A DNA stretch of 64,000 nt. It comes from Sordaria brevicollis. Taxonomy: Eukaryota > Ascomycota > Sordariomycetes > Sordariales > Sordariaceae. The stretch spans positions 2,943,001 to 3,007,000 of the forward strand of contig JAUTDP010000005.1 of the NCBI GenBank assembly GCA_033439795.1, read 5' to 3'. The number at the start of each line of letters is the position of its first letter. Position 1 is the stretch's first letter. Below are positions 23,519-35,499 of this stretch, in pieces. The notes under the pieces were generated by a model that saw nothing but the letters and a program-made list of their open reading frames with translations, was not told where the DNA came from and ran no database searches. Position numbers and translations under genes: made by a program.

Positions 23519-25038
23519 GCAACAAGAACTCTGTTCAGCACTTCTGTCCCGCGGATCACCAGAACCGACTGGCTACCTGAGAGTTAGCCCTCTAGAAGGC
23601 CTGGATAGACCTTCCGCGTGGAAGATAAGCGGCTAACCGTATAGGTAGCCAAAGGTCTCTGTGGTCTTGGGGACGGATGGCAAAGTTGTGGACGACGACA
23701 CCCCAACGAAGAAAACGAGAGACAGCATCAGCAACGAGTGCCATAGACAGAAAGGGACGTCGAGAGGGAAAGAGCTTGGCAGGCATATGTCAGATGAGCT
23801 CGACCATCCCGGTCCTATCTGAGCCAACGGCCAAAGACGTGGAAGAAGGAGGAGATCGAGAGGCTATGCCCGATGAGCTCCACGTTCGACGGTTTTGACG
23901 GTCCGGTGTGTCAGAGTATAAGCAAGAGGAAAGGAAAAAAAAGGGTCTGGTTCGATCAGGAACCAGGAAGGAATTCTAATGCGGAAATGGAGCGAGGGTC
24001 CTTCGAGGCCCCTTCCAGCAGCAGAGATACGCCGGCGGGTTCGCAATGGCTGAGGTAGACTTCTGGTGTATCTTGCGGAGTGGGACTGGTCGCAGATAGA
24101 AATCATGGGTGTTTCCAACTTGTGTGCAGTTGTGACGAGTCACGAGGTGCTGGTAATCTTGCTTCGTTTGTATTGGTGTCTGAACTTCAAATCTGCAATC
24201 CACTAGGGCTGATATCGCTGTTCGGTAGCTGATGTATCTATTAGCTGGGTAACTTTGTCTGTGTGTCTGGGCAGGATGGAAGACTCACTTCGACGGACTA
24301 TCAACAGGTCCTCTCTCAAATCGAAACCTCAAAGACTCCTGCCCCCAGACCGAATAAGCCACCATTAGCGAAAGCTTCGTCACGAGATATTATCGATACG
24401 ATCGATAACCGAAGGATTCTCCGCTAAATACAAGGACTTCGAGCTCAAAGCACATCAGCCCACTGCGTCAAAGCTTACCTCGAGGTATCGACGAGACGGC
24501 TCGATGTGTAAAGTCGGAAGAGAAACGATAGCTCCAAAGTGATGAGTTCGGAGGGACAAGAAACGACGGAGGTGGTCACATTGGCAAAGAGCCATGACAC
24601 GTGCCGTGAGGGTTCAGGAGAAGAACGAGGGAAAGAAAGGGCTCAGAATCTTCTTCAATAAAGCTCGAGGTTAGTGGTGATGTCTACCGGCGGTCTTGAA
24701 TCTGTGGCACCATAGGTGCAGCGGCCCGTGTGCAAGCAGCCTGCGTCTTTCCCCTCCTGAAGAAGGTGGTGCACCTCTTTTTGGTACTTTCCAACTTCAA
24801 CATCATGGGTGGCTGTTGCCATGTTTGCATTAGCTGTACATGCATTGGATGTGCGGATGGGCTTTGTGGGAAGGAGCTATTGCGCCCTTGCATATCATCC
24901 TGTGGGACTGTATGCACTCTAAATCGTCACTGCCCTTTGTGGGGATTTGGACATCGGGAAGAATCACGGAAGGAGTCACTCGCATGGGCTGCCAATCTAT
25001 GTCAATTTGGTTGCATTTTACCCCACTTCCTGTGTGAT
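23519..25038. other. intergenic
   Basis: No convincing gene. The stretch 24080-24160 resembles 6360-6425, the 3' flank of family A. The CT-rich plus-strand frames beginning near 24730 are the reverse of the Glu-rich tail of the gene at 25039-25803. Confidence 0.5.
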
Positions 25039-25803
25039 TCATCCACTCTTCGCTCCGTCTCTTGCTCCTCTCCTTCTCAGTCTCCTCCTCCTCCATGTGC
25101 CCTCCTCATCATTCTCCCTCTGATTCTCCTCCCCATTCTCCTCCACTTCCTTGCCCTCACGCTCCTCTTCCCTTTCCTCTTCCTCGTCCTCCTCTACCAC
25201 AACCTCCTCCTCCTCCTCCTCCTCCTCGCCCTCGTTCTCCTTCTCCTCCTCCTCCTCCATCTCATCCATAAACTCCCACAACTCCTTGATACTCTCCAAC
25301 CACGCCCTCTTCTCCTCCTTCGTCATCGGCTTATCATCATCCTCATGCTCATCAAACCCGTCCTCGTCGTCGTGCTCAAACGCCTTATCCCAAACTGGCA
25401 GCCTCTTTGGCGGCGGCGCCTTCCCCTCCTGTCGGTTTATCGTGTGGTACTCGATCAGCAGATGCGGACTCCGCTTCAAGTCGCTGGCGGCGTACCAGGC
25501 CTCGTCGGGGCCATAGTCCTTCCATGAGACTTGGTAGTAGAGCTTTCCGCACCATGCCCAGGCGGCGGTGATGGATTTTACCTCCCAGAGTTTGACGTCG
25601 TTTTTGGTTGTGACTGGGGAGGGGGATTTGGGTTTGGCGGGGGCTTGATTAGCGGTGTTCTTTGTGGGTGTCTTCTTTTTGGTCGGCGTCTTCTTCTTGG
25701 CTGCAGTCGCCTTTTCCTGTCAGGATGGGTTTGGTTAGTTTGGATACTCGGAGATGGGGAAGTCGTTGCTTACCTTCGCGCCTTCCTTCGGCTTGGGCGG
25801 CAT
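25039..25803 (-). CDS. chromodomain protein with acidic tail (235 aa)
   Basis: Two exons: 25803-25774 and 25716-25039, with a 57-nt intron (25717-25773; GTAAGC donor, CTGACAG acceptor). The start lies in ATCATGCC. The N-terminus is basic with K-K-K-T-P-T repeats (residues 10-48). A chromodomain-like fold follows at 54-105: WEV at 54-56, then KLYYQVSWKDYGPDEAWY and AASDLKRSPHLLIEYH, in the places of LVKWKGY..WEP..NL...IEEFH. The C-terminal half is Glu/Asp-rich, with over 40 acidic residues in a 70-residue stretch, and ends in an Arg-rich tip. Chromodomains bind methylated histone tails, which suggests a chromatin role. The RHP motif after the last helix is missing, so ligand binding is uncertain. 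Confidence 0.78.
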
Positions 25804-26676
25804 GATGCTTGGGGGATGGAGCTTGCTGGCTAGCAGGTCAGATACGGTCTTGCTTTGCCTGCAAGAGTGGGCTCCAGGTGTGAGGAAGAGGGAGGTCAAG
25901 AGGTGCGTATTTGTACTCGCAAAGAGAGAACCAAACTAACATGTTTGTCACACAATAGTCTTCCGATCTGCTTGAGTTTGCGATTCACGTCAAGCTCATG
26001 TTTGTCATTACAGCAAATAGCTTGATCCCGCGGCTTACCTCTGAGACCACTGAATTTTGCAGCTGCCTGGCACCTCGTTTGAGAATTTTCCGTTCTAGTT
26101 CCTCGATCTTCCTTGGAGGTGAACACCGGTCAGATGGGCGAGGGAACCGAAAAAGGGCTGTGATGGAGAGGAGACATGAAATGGCTCCGGGAGCAGCAGG
26201 AGGACGGAGACCAGGATGACCATGGTGGCAGGAGGCGCACGAGTTCCGCAGAGAGAATGAGGACCACGGGGAGCATGAGGACCACGGTGGGGGGCAGGAG
26301 AAACGGCCGGTAGAGAAGGCTACAGCGCTGCCACCGCCGCCGAAGCGGGAGGGAGTTTGAACTCGAAGGTGGGAGTTTCGAGTCTACGCCGATTACTGTT
26401 GACGTTCACGCACTAACACTTCCGAGACTTCTCTCGACAACTTTATATCACCCAACATCAGTCACGTCACTTTCAACGAGATGTTTCACGAATGGTCCTT
26501 AGGCCTTAGTCAAGCTCTGAGTTTCTTCTCTCCCAGTTTCAACCCCTTGAACCATAAATCCCTTCCTTATTTCGTCCCAGCCAGCCCCTTCTGTGTATTC
26601 CTTCTTTTCAACTTCCATGTTCCGTCGATGTTATCTTCCCACGTCCCAAGTGGCCTTTCTCCTCGTCTCTGCAGCT
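25804..26676. other. intergenic between two chromodomain genes
   Basis: No gene supported. It contains a GAGGACCACGG-type purine-rich duplication near 26247-26290 and should hold the promoter of the minus-strand gene at 25803. Confidence 0.45.
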
Positions 26677-28084
26677 TCATTTTTCAACCGGGACATCGTC
26701 ATCCTCATGATCTTCTGCCACACCTCCGTTGTCCCAAGCCTCCTTCCAAATCATCAACCGCTTTGACGGGCCCGGCTGACTTGGATGCCTCTTGTGGAAG
26801 GATATCACGCGGTCCGGGCACGTCTTGAAGTTCCGGGCGGCGTAGAAGCTATAGTCCGGAGCACCCCACCCCTTCCAAGCTGCCCTGTAGTACAACAGGT
26901 CTTCGATGATGGCCGAGGCGAGGATGCGGTACACCTCCCACTTTGGTAACGACGCGGTGGACTCGGGCTTGGTCTCGCTTTCAGTGTCGTTGTCCTCTGA
27001 CTCCTCCGGGGCAGGAGAGTCCTGTGCGAGTGCCCTGGTCTTGCTCCGTGTGACACGAGGCTCAAGCTCGGGCGGGCTGGTTGGCGGAGTTACGGGACCA
27101 GCGTCGTCCATATCCTCCTCTTCTGACGAGCTCTCGTCAGACTTCTCCGTTTTGCCTCCAAGCTCCAGCTCTTGATCTTCCTCAGAGTCGAATTCAGAGC
27201 AGCGAGAAGAGAAGTCGAAAGACATCTTCATCTCTGGCTCTATGGTCAGGTTGTCGAGTCGGGGTGGTTTCGAAATGGATGCCTCTGGTACTCCTTCGTG
27301 CTCAGCGCCCTCTAGCCCATGAAGTCCCGTTTCGTTCATGGGCATCGACGAGGCAACGTCGTGGGGTGAACTGATCTCTATATCGTCGAGATCCTCCATC
27401 TGTCTGTTCTGTTCCATGTCGATGGCCTGTCCCATTCCGACATCGAGCTCCATCTCTTCACCTCCTCCGCTCGAAATCATCGGGTTGGGAGGGACGTCCC
27501 ACTCGTGGCCATTGAATAGGAACTCGTCACCTTCGGGTTGAGCCTGATCCGGCTCAAACTCCACAAAGCCCGTGAGCTCGCTCAAGGCTTCGTCGATTAA
27601 GGGTACTCCCAGGTCAAGATTAGGAGGTGCCACGATGTGGCTTGCCGAAGGGAACCCTGGCGTAGAGGGGATGTTGAAGGTGAAGGGGAAGACAGGAGGA
27701 TTGGGGAGATCCTCCATTATGCCCGCCATGGGCGGGGAAGGAGGTATGGAAATTTGGTTCGCAGTTTGGTCGACGTGAGCGGAAGAGGGACCAGCTTCTG
27801 CTTCTGGGATATCGTTCAGGTCACTTCAAAGTCCAAATTGTCAGCTTGTTTCCCTCAGATTTGACAGAGATGGAGGTTGTTAGCATCTCGTACCTTTGGT
27901 TGTTATGGTTGACCTGGATATCGCGCTCGTACGCCTCCCAGTCCAGCATGTCCATCCAGTTATCCTGGAGGAGTCCGTCCTGGGGGTCGTCAAGCATGGG
28001 TGGTTCCGCTTGGCCGTAGCCAATGTCAAACTCTAGTTCCTCCTGAAGGGGGAGGAAAGCTTGGTCGTCACCGTTGGGATCCAT
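26677..28084 (-). CDS. C-terminal chromodomain protein (445 aa)
   Basis: Two exons: 28084-27894 and 27823-26677. The 70-nt intron (27824-27893) has donor GTACGA, branch GCTGAC and acceptor GAAG; splicing joins a split Ser codon and keeps the frame. The first 350 residues are acidic and Pro/Ser-rich and look disordered, with SDESSSEEEDMDD in the middle. Residues 359-412 form a divergent chromodomain: WEVYRIL, YYRAAWKGWGAPDYSFY, ARNFKTCPDRVISFHKRHP. The closing FHKRHPSQPGP is the form usual in chromovirus integrase tails, hinting at domestication, though cellular chromodomains can look alike. It is in the same orientation as the chromodomain gene at 25039-25803. Confidence 0.78.
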
Positions 28085-30065
28085 ATTTGCCAGGTAGGTC
28101 TTCGCAGATCCTCGATGTAGGATTGGAGAAGAGTCTTGGAGCTGGAAGAAGGGGGGAGATTTGAGAATTTATATACAGTTCTAGAACGCAATTTCTGGTG
28201 GGATATCTTGTGATCCCATCGGCGCTTCACTTACCCAAAGATGACAAGATCTCATCCTCGTCGAGGTTCGTGAGTTTCTGAATAGGATGGCAACGGATAT
28301 CTAGGTTAAGATGACTACAAACGGAGATTCGTCTCGACGCTCTACTTAAGGTTCCTCGTCGTCGTGTTTCATCGGGGTTGGGAACGTCGTCCGATGCCGG
28401 TAATGGAGGGGAACGTTTAGTGCTGTGTGTCATCAGCTTTTGTTCCGTCTGGATATATCTTGCTGTGTTCCAGGAAACTTCACCGCGCTTCCATCGCTTC
28501 AGGCAGATCATCTCGAAAATTGAGGGGCAGAACCTCAAGAGATCTCCTGGATGAGATCGAAAGTCGAGGGCCTCTTCATTGTGCTCCGGTGTGGTTGATA
28601 GAACTCATGTCCGACACTCGTCCGTTTGTCGTGGATGAACCCTCCTCAGTTGTTCGTTTCCATCTAGAAATGGGAGTCTTCGGTGTTTCCTGAGCTGGAC
28701 ATACTCTCCGTACAATAGTTTGTCTGAGCGAAGAATCGGTGAAGACGATGATCGCGCTTGAAAGCCTGAAATCTCAGGTCAACGATTGAATAGGGGGGTA
28801 AGGGGGATTTTAAGTTGTGCCGTGGGTGTTTGTTGGCTGCCAGTAAACTTCACGGCATACAGTCATGGGGAAGCTTCCTCCCAAGTCTGGTTGCGTCGGG
28901 TTCCATGTCATCTTCTGCCACGGAGTCCCGGTTAACGCTATCAGTGAGTATTAGCGGTATCTGATCCTGATTGTTCCGTTCAGAGTCATCCATGATTGAG
29001 AATTCATATAACAGATGAGGAGCTCAAGACGGAAAGGACATTTAAGGCTTCTACCTAAGAGACTATGAGAGACTCAAGAGGGTGACTGTGTCCCCATATC
29101 TGACACTACCTAGCTTTCTATGCATTGGAGAATGAGGACATAATTGCTGTGGCTTCTGATACATGTAAGAGTCTAAGTGCGTCTTCACTTTAAATTTGCA
29201 GTCAATGCGTTCGGTACAGGCTGCAGATGCTTTCCTTGATCTCTGCAACCTTGCAATGCACACCGGCTATCGAAGTTGCATCACAAAATTGCCTTCTGGG
29301 CATGAAACCCTCAAACGTCCACTCTACTGTCGCCAGCGAGCCTCAAGGTAATAGGGGACAAAAGGAACGGACATAGAGTCAATGTTGAAGGTTGAATCGT
29401 ATCTTTTATGTAGAGTATCTTCATTCCTGAGTTGCGTTTCGTAATATTCTCCCCGTGTGAGCTTGGGAAATTAAACACGTTGAAATATGACTCATGAGCT
29501 TCGATTTCCGCGGGGAGACCAAGGGAATAAGTATCAAGACGGCTCTCCTTCTCCTAAGACGATATATATTTCCAACCAGTTCTGCTTCAGGAACTCCTAC
29601 AGATAAGCAAAACGCCCGGGTACCCAAGATGACTCCCCGGATTACGAGGGGTATGCTGTGGCATGAACTCATCAACGGTTCAGCCAAGATCCCACATTCA
29701 CCAGCCAGGGTGACTCAAAATCTGCCAGTTCGTCGTTTGAAGAGAACCTGAATAAAGTGGGGGGAAATCATTGGGTGTGCTGCCTGAGGTGTTCAGCGAG
29801 AGCTATTGTTCATGTGAGAAGTGGCTGTTCAGTGAAGAGACTGAGTGGACACTCTGCGACATTCGACGGACACTTCCCATTTCACGCTCAGAGCGGGGCT
29901 GTATAAATCCTCCTCTCACTGAAGTTCTTTGGTCCTGCAACCCTTTTTCTTTGTCTTCCCTTTTAAACCGCACCAATACTACGGCATCCCCAAAGCACCG
30001 TGTAAGCACCAGCTTGAAGACAACCAACACGGACGAGCAATCCAAAGCCCTTTGGCACAATCATC
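28085..30065. other. intergenic, about 2 kb
   Basis: No gene with family support. A minus-strand frame at 28227-28538 (103 codons) is possible but unsupported. The last 170 bp look like the promoter of gene D. Confidence 0.45.
29902..29908 (+). promoter_or_regulatory. TATA box of gene D
   Basis: TATAAAT 158 bp before the ATG at 30066, followed by CT-rich DNA, as in the promoters of genes E and C. Confidence 0.5.
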
Positions 30066-30899
30066 ATGGCACCTTCCGGCAAATCCAACGGTGCCCATGA
30101 GGACATCCCAACGCTAAAGCTTCGTAATCGTACCGTCTATCGCCGCATCGACCGTCATCACGCCTCTCGGGCCAGAAAGAAGGCCATCGACGCCAAGGCT
30201 AAGAAAGAGGCCACACTCGACCATCATATCGGCGAGAACACCTCCATTACTCCCGTCAAGGTGCACGACTCCATCCAAGCCGCTTCGAAACATGAAGAGG
30301 CCACCGCATCTGCCAATGCGCCTCAGAGGTTGACCACCGACGCCCTGAAGAAGCTGGACCCGTCTAACCCTCCCACCGCCAACGCTCCATCCTCCACCGA
30401 GAAGTCGTCGAAACGCTCTTCCACCTCGTTGTCAACCCTCATTGTGTACGTGTACGACCACTCTCACAAATCAGTCACTGTCGGCGACAACCCGACCGGC
30501 GTCGACATCAACCCAGGCGACCCCCTCGTCTGGGAGGACGACGATGAGTGCAATGTCAAGAACTGCGGGGACCTGGTCTAGCAACCCAAGGCCCGTGTGT
30601 GTTATAGGCATCTGCCTCCGGCAACTATCAAGCGACTGCCCATCGTCAAGAAGATGTGGATCGACGCTATGCAAGACCGCGGGCTTTACGTGTGTGTTCG
30701 TCGTTACGACGCCGTGGTCGCAACTCCCAACACCATCTGTGACAAGTGTTTTGCTATCCGCAACAAGCCCTTTGAGGACTGGAAGGAGGAGTTTTCCTCG
30801 GTCATCTCCTGGGTTGACGAGGTCAAGAACGCTGGAGAGCTCGAGGAGCATCCCCAGTGGGAGGGAAACCTCCACCCCTTTGCCAGATTGGCCTGTTAA
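30066..30899 (+). CDS. Cys-module protein D, TAG at the conserved Trp
   Basis: The ATG (ATCATGGCACC) opens a frame of 277 codons to TAA at 30897-30899, broken only by TAG at 30579-30581 (codon 172). N-terminus: RNRTVYRRIDRHHASRARKK, basic, with an R-x-IDR motif shared with gene E and the gene at 49032. The middle is Ser/Thr/Pro-rich. The module is C162-x4-C167-x3-V-TAG172-Q-P-x4-C179-x2-H182, then RGLYVCVRRYD and ICDKC, where the second cluster has lost a Cys. The 3' half after TAG (WIDAMQDRGLYVC, VISWVDE) is closely paralogous to gene E, which argues that it is still translated or only recently lost. Past the TAA another frame continues as PLPDWPVKALNGDDEGM, matching the tail next to the BTB fragment at 45060. 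I do not know the function. Confidence 0.68.
30579..30581 (+). other. in-frame TAG at the conserved Trp codon, gene D
   Basis: GTC-TAG-CAA-CCC replaces V-W-Q-P of the family. UAG to UGG editing would restore Trp. The UAG-CAA context is also a known leaky-stop context. Confidence 0.88.
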
Positions 30900-30962
30900 G
30901 GCCCTTAACGGGGACGATGAAGGTATGAGTGTCCCCAAGGATACCTAGGTTAGCATCCGGAC

Positions 30963-31117
30963 ATTGCTGGGAATCTAGGCCTCCATGTAATGGTTCCTGT
31001 CTAGAACCGTTAGTTGTAAGTAAATACGTTGATTTAAAATAACCGTATACTTCAAAATAACCGTTCACCTTAGAAAAACCGTTTTAAATAGATTGCCAGG
31101 TTCTAATTGGTTAGGCT
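30963..31117 (+). repeat. left inverted repeat of the 13 kb element
   Basis: Aligns with the reverse complement of about 44140-44290; the strongest part is about 31030-31117 (AAATAACCG..TCTAATTGGTTAG). An inner TGTAA (31015-31019) is mirrored by TTACA at 44216-44220. Confidence 0.7.
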
Positions 31118-34100
31118 AAAAGTAGGTCCTTAATCTATTAGGCTGTGGCTTGTGGTCCGTAAGTTCGGGAGCGGGAGTATATATAGGTAAAGGTTTTTAT
31201 TACGCGGACGGGCCAGCGCGCCGTTCGATTTATCTATATATATACGTATACGGCGTACGTATATACTAATTGTAACGTACTTGCCGCTAATTTTTATACC
31301 TTTTACTATTACTAATTTGTAATTACGTTAAGTGCCTACCGCGGTGCCGCCCGTTAATTACGTTAATTATAAAGGTTATTAAAACCCGATATTATATACC
31401 GTTTACCGATTACGCGGTTTATATTATAATATAAATTCTTTTATCCTATTAATTAATTATATATTATATTGCGAAAAAATCCAGGATCGGATTAAATATT
31501 ATAATACCTATATATATATAAAGTTGGAAATCGATTTTAAAAATATAATTAATTCGTTTAATACTTTTAATAATTAAAAATATACGTTTAGGATTTAATT
31601 GTATATTTTATATAATATTATATTAAATTGGAATTTTTTAAAACTATATAGTAGAAATATTAAATTAAATATTAATATCGGTATAAATTATATACGTAAT
31701 AGATAAAATAATAATATAAATAATAAAAAACGTTATAAATTAATATTAGATAATTATAAATTATTTTCCGGGATTATTAAAGGTCTAGGAGGTTTAGGCG
31801 AAAACGTTATATATATTTATATATTAATTGGGAATTAAATTTTACTATTATATTTATAGTTTAATATAATTTAGGAGGTCTATATATACCCGGGGTATAA
31901 GAAGGCGGAGTATTAATCCGTAATTCCGAGGGTTCTATTATTATATTCCAATATTATTAGAGTATTTTATATACGCTATCTATTAGGATTTATATATTAA
32001 TATTCGCGTTAATTTAATAATTATTAATATTTCCGTAATATATTGGAAATGGGTATATTAGGATACCGAATAATAAAATTTAAATTTCGCGGAATAATTC
32101 GGAACGTTAAATATAAATTAGGAGGATTCGGGAATTAATCGTATATAAATATTATTTAATTTATTTATATAAACGGTTAATATCCTTATTTAAGCGCTTA
32201 CGGGTATAATAATCGATAAATACTCTCGAAATAAAAGAGGATTCGTAATAAATTAAACGTTATTATTTATTAGCGTATATACCGATATTAGTAATAAACG
32301 TTTAGTATTATATATTTCATTTAATATTATTTTAAATATTTATAGTAATTAAAATAGACGGAATATTAATATAGCGATAATAATAAGCGTAAATTAGTTT
32401 TAAATATATATTAAATACGAGAAACGTTTTAAATATATCCTAATTTATATATATATTTCGGAACCTCGGCTTATAATTATTTTATTTACTAATTAACGAA
32501 TATAGATTTAATATCCTCTTCTTTTTATTTACTATACGGGTCTTTTAATTTAACGATATATAGCTTTTTTAATCGGATTGTAATTATTTTAACGATAATT
32601 ATATCGCTTTCCTCGATATATAATAGGTTGAGGATATAGTCCGTTTATCCCGTTAATTTTATATAAGTTAATATTATAAATAGAAAGCGGTAACCGATTG
32701 CCAATTCTTATATAAAAATATAATTAATTTTATTAATACATTTATATTTTATAATTAAAATTATTTTATTATTTAAATTAGCGTATTTAGTGCGTTTTGT
32801 ATATCGGTATTTAATATAGTAATTTTACAATAAGATATAATAGCGTTTATATTTATAAAATATTTCGTTAATAATATCCTAATAGTAATTTATATACGTT
32901 CCGGGTATTTTAAATATATTAATAGTAATATTTGTTCGGTAACCGTTTCGAATTTATATTATCCTATAAATAGTCGAAATATCAATATAGGGAAATACGA
33001 AGCTATAATTAATTAAAGTATATATTTTTACGATTATTCGACGCGTTTATTAAATATTATTAATTTAAATTTATAATTCGATTGCGTAAATTGAATTATA
33101 TATATAGATTAAGTTGTATTTTCCCGTTTTTATACGTTATCGATATATATATTATTAATTAAATATTAGGAAGTTAAAATATTAAATTTTATTTAATACG
33201 AAGTTTAAATACCCGTCCGACCGTAATATAATTACGCGTATAATTTTTCGAAAGAAAAATTATTATAAATTGCGGAAATTTATAACGCAATTATTTATTT
33301 AAATTCGAAATATTAAATTAAATAATTCAATTATTATCGATAGGATAAGTATTTATATTAATAATATATTATCGTTATTCGTACGAAATTCGCGATTTAA
33401 TTACTATTTATATTATATATATTTTTATCGTCGTTAATAAGTATAATATATTATATAATACGGTAGGTATATATAGGGTTTAATTAACATTTAATTAAGT
33501 TCTAATAAATTATAAACGGTTATAAATAACGGTTAAATAAGTATTAGGTTTGAACGTACGCCGTACGAAATATTAAATATATTTATCAATTATATAAAAT
33601 AAGGTATATAGGTAAAGAGGGGAAATTCGAGTATATATTTATTAAAAAAGGTAAATTTATTATACTATTATAATACTTTCGTATTAAATCCGAACGGTTA
33701 AATACTATAATTATATAAATATATATATTTTAAAAGTTATTAAAATAGAAGTTTTATATTCTATTCTATTAATAGAATTAGCCTATTTTAATTCGCGCGA
33801 TAGGCAATTTTACGTATATCCTTATATCGGATTTAATTTATAATTATCGGTTATATATAATTTTTATTTAGGTCGAATATAACGTTAAATTTTAATTCGT
33901 TATTAATTTCGATAATTTCTTCGATATTTCCCTTCGATAAAAATAAATTATATACGGTTAAAATACTATTTTTAAATCGGGTAATTTATACCGTTAATTT
34001 TAAGCTATCGTTATTAGTATATATATTCTACATAGCGAATTGTATAAATATTTAGAATGCCGCTATTTCGAGGATTATTTTCTCTAAGTTAATTATATTA

Positions 34101-35499
34101 GTCTTCGTCGTTCGATTTTTATTTACTTTATTTATATATCGTCAATATTTTATATATATATTGAATCGGATTTTATTTTTATTTGTACGAAGAAATAGGG
34201 TTTTATAGCCTATTAATTAAGTATAAATATATTAATTATCTTTTAATAATTTTTAATAAAGAATATTTTAATAAATAGAATTATTATAAAATTATAATAA
34301 AATAATTTATAATTTATTTATTATTTTTATATTTATATATTTATTACCCTATTCGTATAGTAGAACGTTAATATTAATTAGCGGTCTATATTCTTTTAAT
34401 ATTACTAGGTAGTATATAATAATATAAATATTCGGACGGGATTAGGTTACGAATAGTTTATTAATACGATGATTTTGTATTTTTTTTACGACTTTTAGTT
34501 AATCGGGCCTAGTTTTTAATATTTCTAGATTTAGATTTAAATTTAAATTAGGGTTTAGAATTATATTTATATTTTCGGCGGCGGTATTTAGATCCGGCCG
34601 TTTTTTATTAAGTCGCTTAGGAATTTAGTATAATTTTAGGTTTAGGGTAATAATATTAAATATTATACGGGCTAATTTTTAGAAAAATTGGCGAATAGAT
34701 TTAATATATTCTAATAATTTTATTCGGTTATTTTATATTAATTTAATATTTATTAGTAAGTTATTAATTTTCGTTAATAAAATAAATAAATAGATTACCT
34801 ATTCGATTATTATAATCCCTACTTCTTCGTCTTTATTAGGCGTATTAATATTTATATTTATTAATTCCTTTTAAATAATTTTAAATATATAGCCTTCGAT
34901 ATATTCCTTTTTTAATTATAATTATAGTAGCGTAGGTGCGATAACGGATTAGCGCGTATAGTATAATAAAGTCCAATTATTAATATATTATATTAAGGAT
35001 AATAAAGTACTTTAATTAGGAGGAAACGGTTAATATTGTAAAACGTATATATATTTTTTAGCGGTAATATTAGTAATAATTGCGTTTAATAGGGTATAAT
35101 ATAGAAAATATATTATATTATTAAATTCGGAGTATATTAAATTAGATGGCCGATTGTAGATAATATTTAGTGCCGGAGTAAATATTAGTAGTACCGGGCG
35201 ATTTAATAAAATACCTTATTAAGTAAAATATACTTTTTTATTATTTACGAATTTAAAATTATTATTTATTTTATTTCGTATAATCAATATTTAATAGTAA
35301 TAACGATTATATATAATCACGTCGAATTTTAGAATATTATTTAGTAGGTTAGGATTCGCGGGGTTTTATAAATTTAATTTTATAATTTAATCGCCGATTA
35401 TATAGTATCGAGAAAATTTATCCCCGTTAGGATTTAAAATATTAGAGTTTTTTATTTATTATACTATATTTCCGAAGTATATTAGCGTCGGTATATAAA

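Noticed and set aside
24730..25527. 265-codon Leu/Pro-rich plus-strand frame resembling a membrane protein
   Set aside because: It is the reverse of the GAG/GAA-rich acidic tail of the minus-strand chromodomain gene; poly-Leu/Pro/Ser frames are artefacts.
28227..28538. 103-codon minus-strand frame upstream of the chromodomain gene
   Set aside because: No family resemblance, no splice link to the 28084 start found.
30560..30600. TAG removed by splicing
   Set aside because: No GT..AG pair brackets the codon without deleting conserved V-x-Q-x5-C spacing, and the same holds in the other three genes.
30442..30948. Alternative plus-strand frame over gene D
   Set aside because: Mostly a shadow; only its last 20 codons (tail shared with the BTB fragment) carry meaning.
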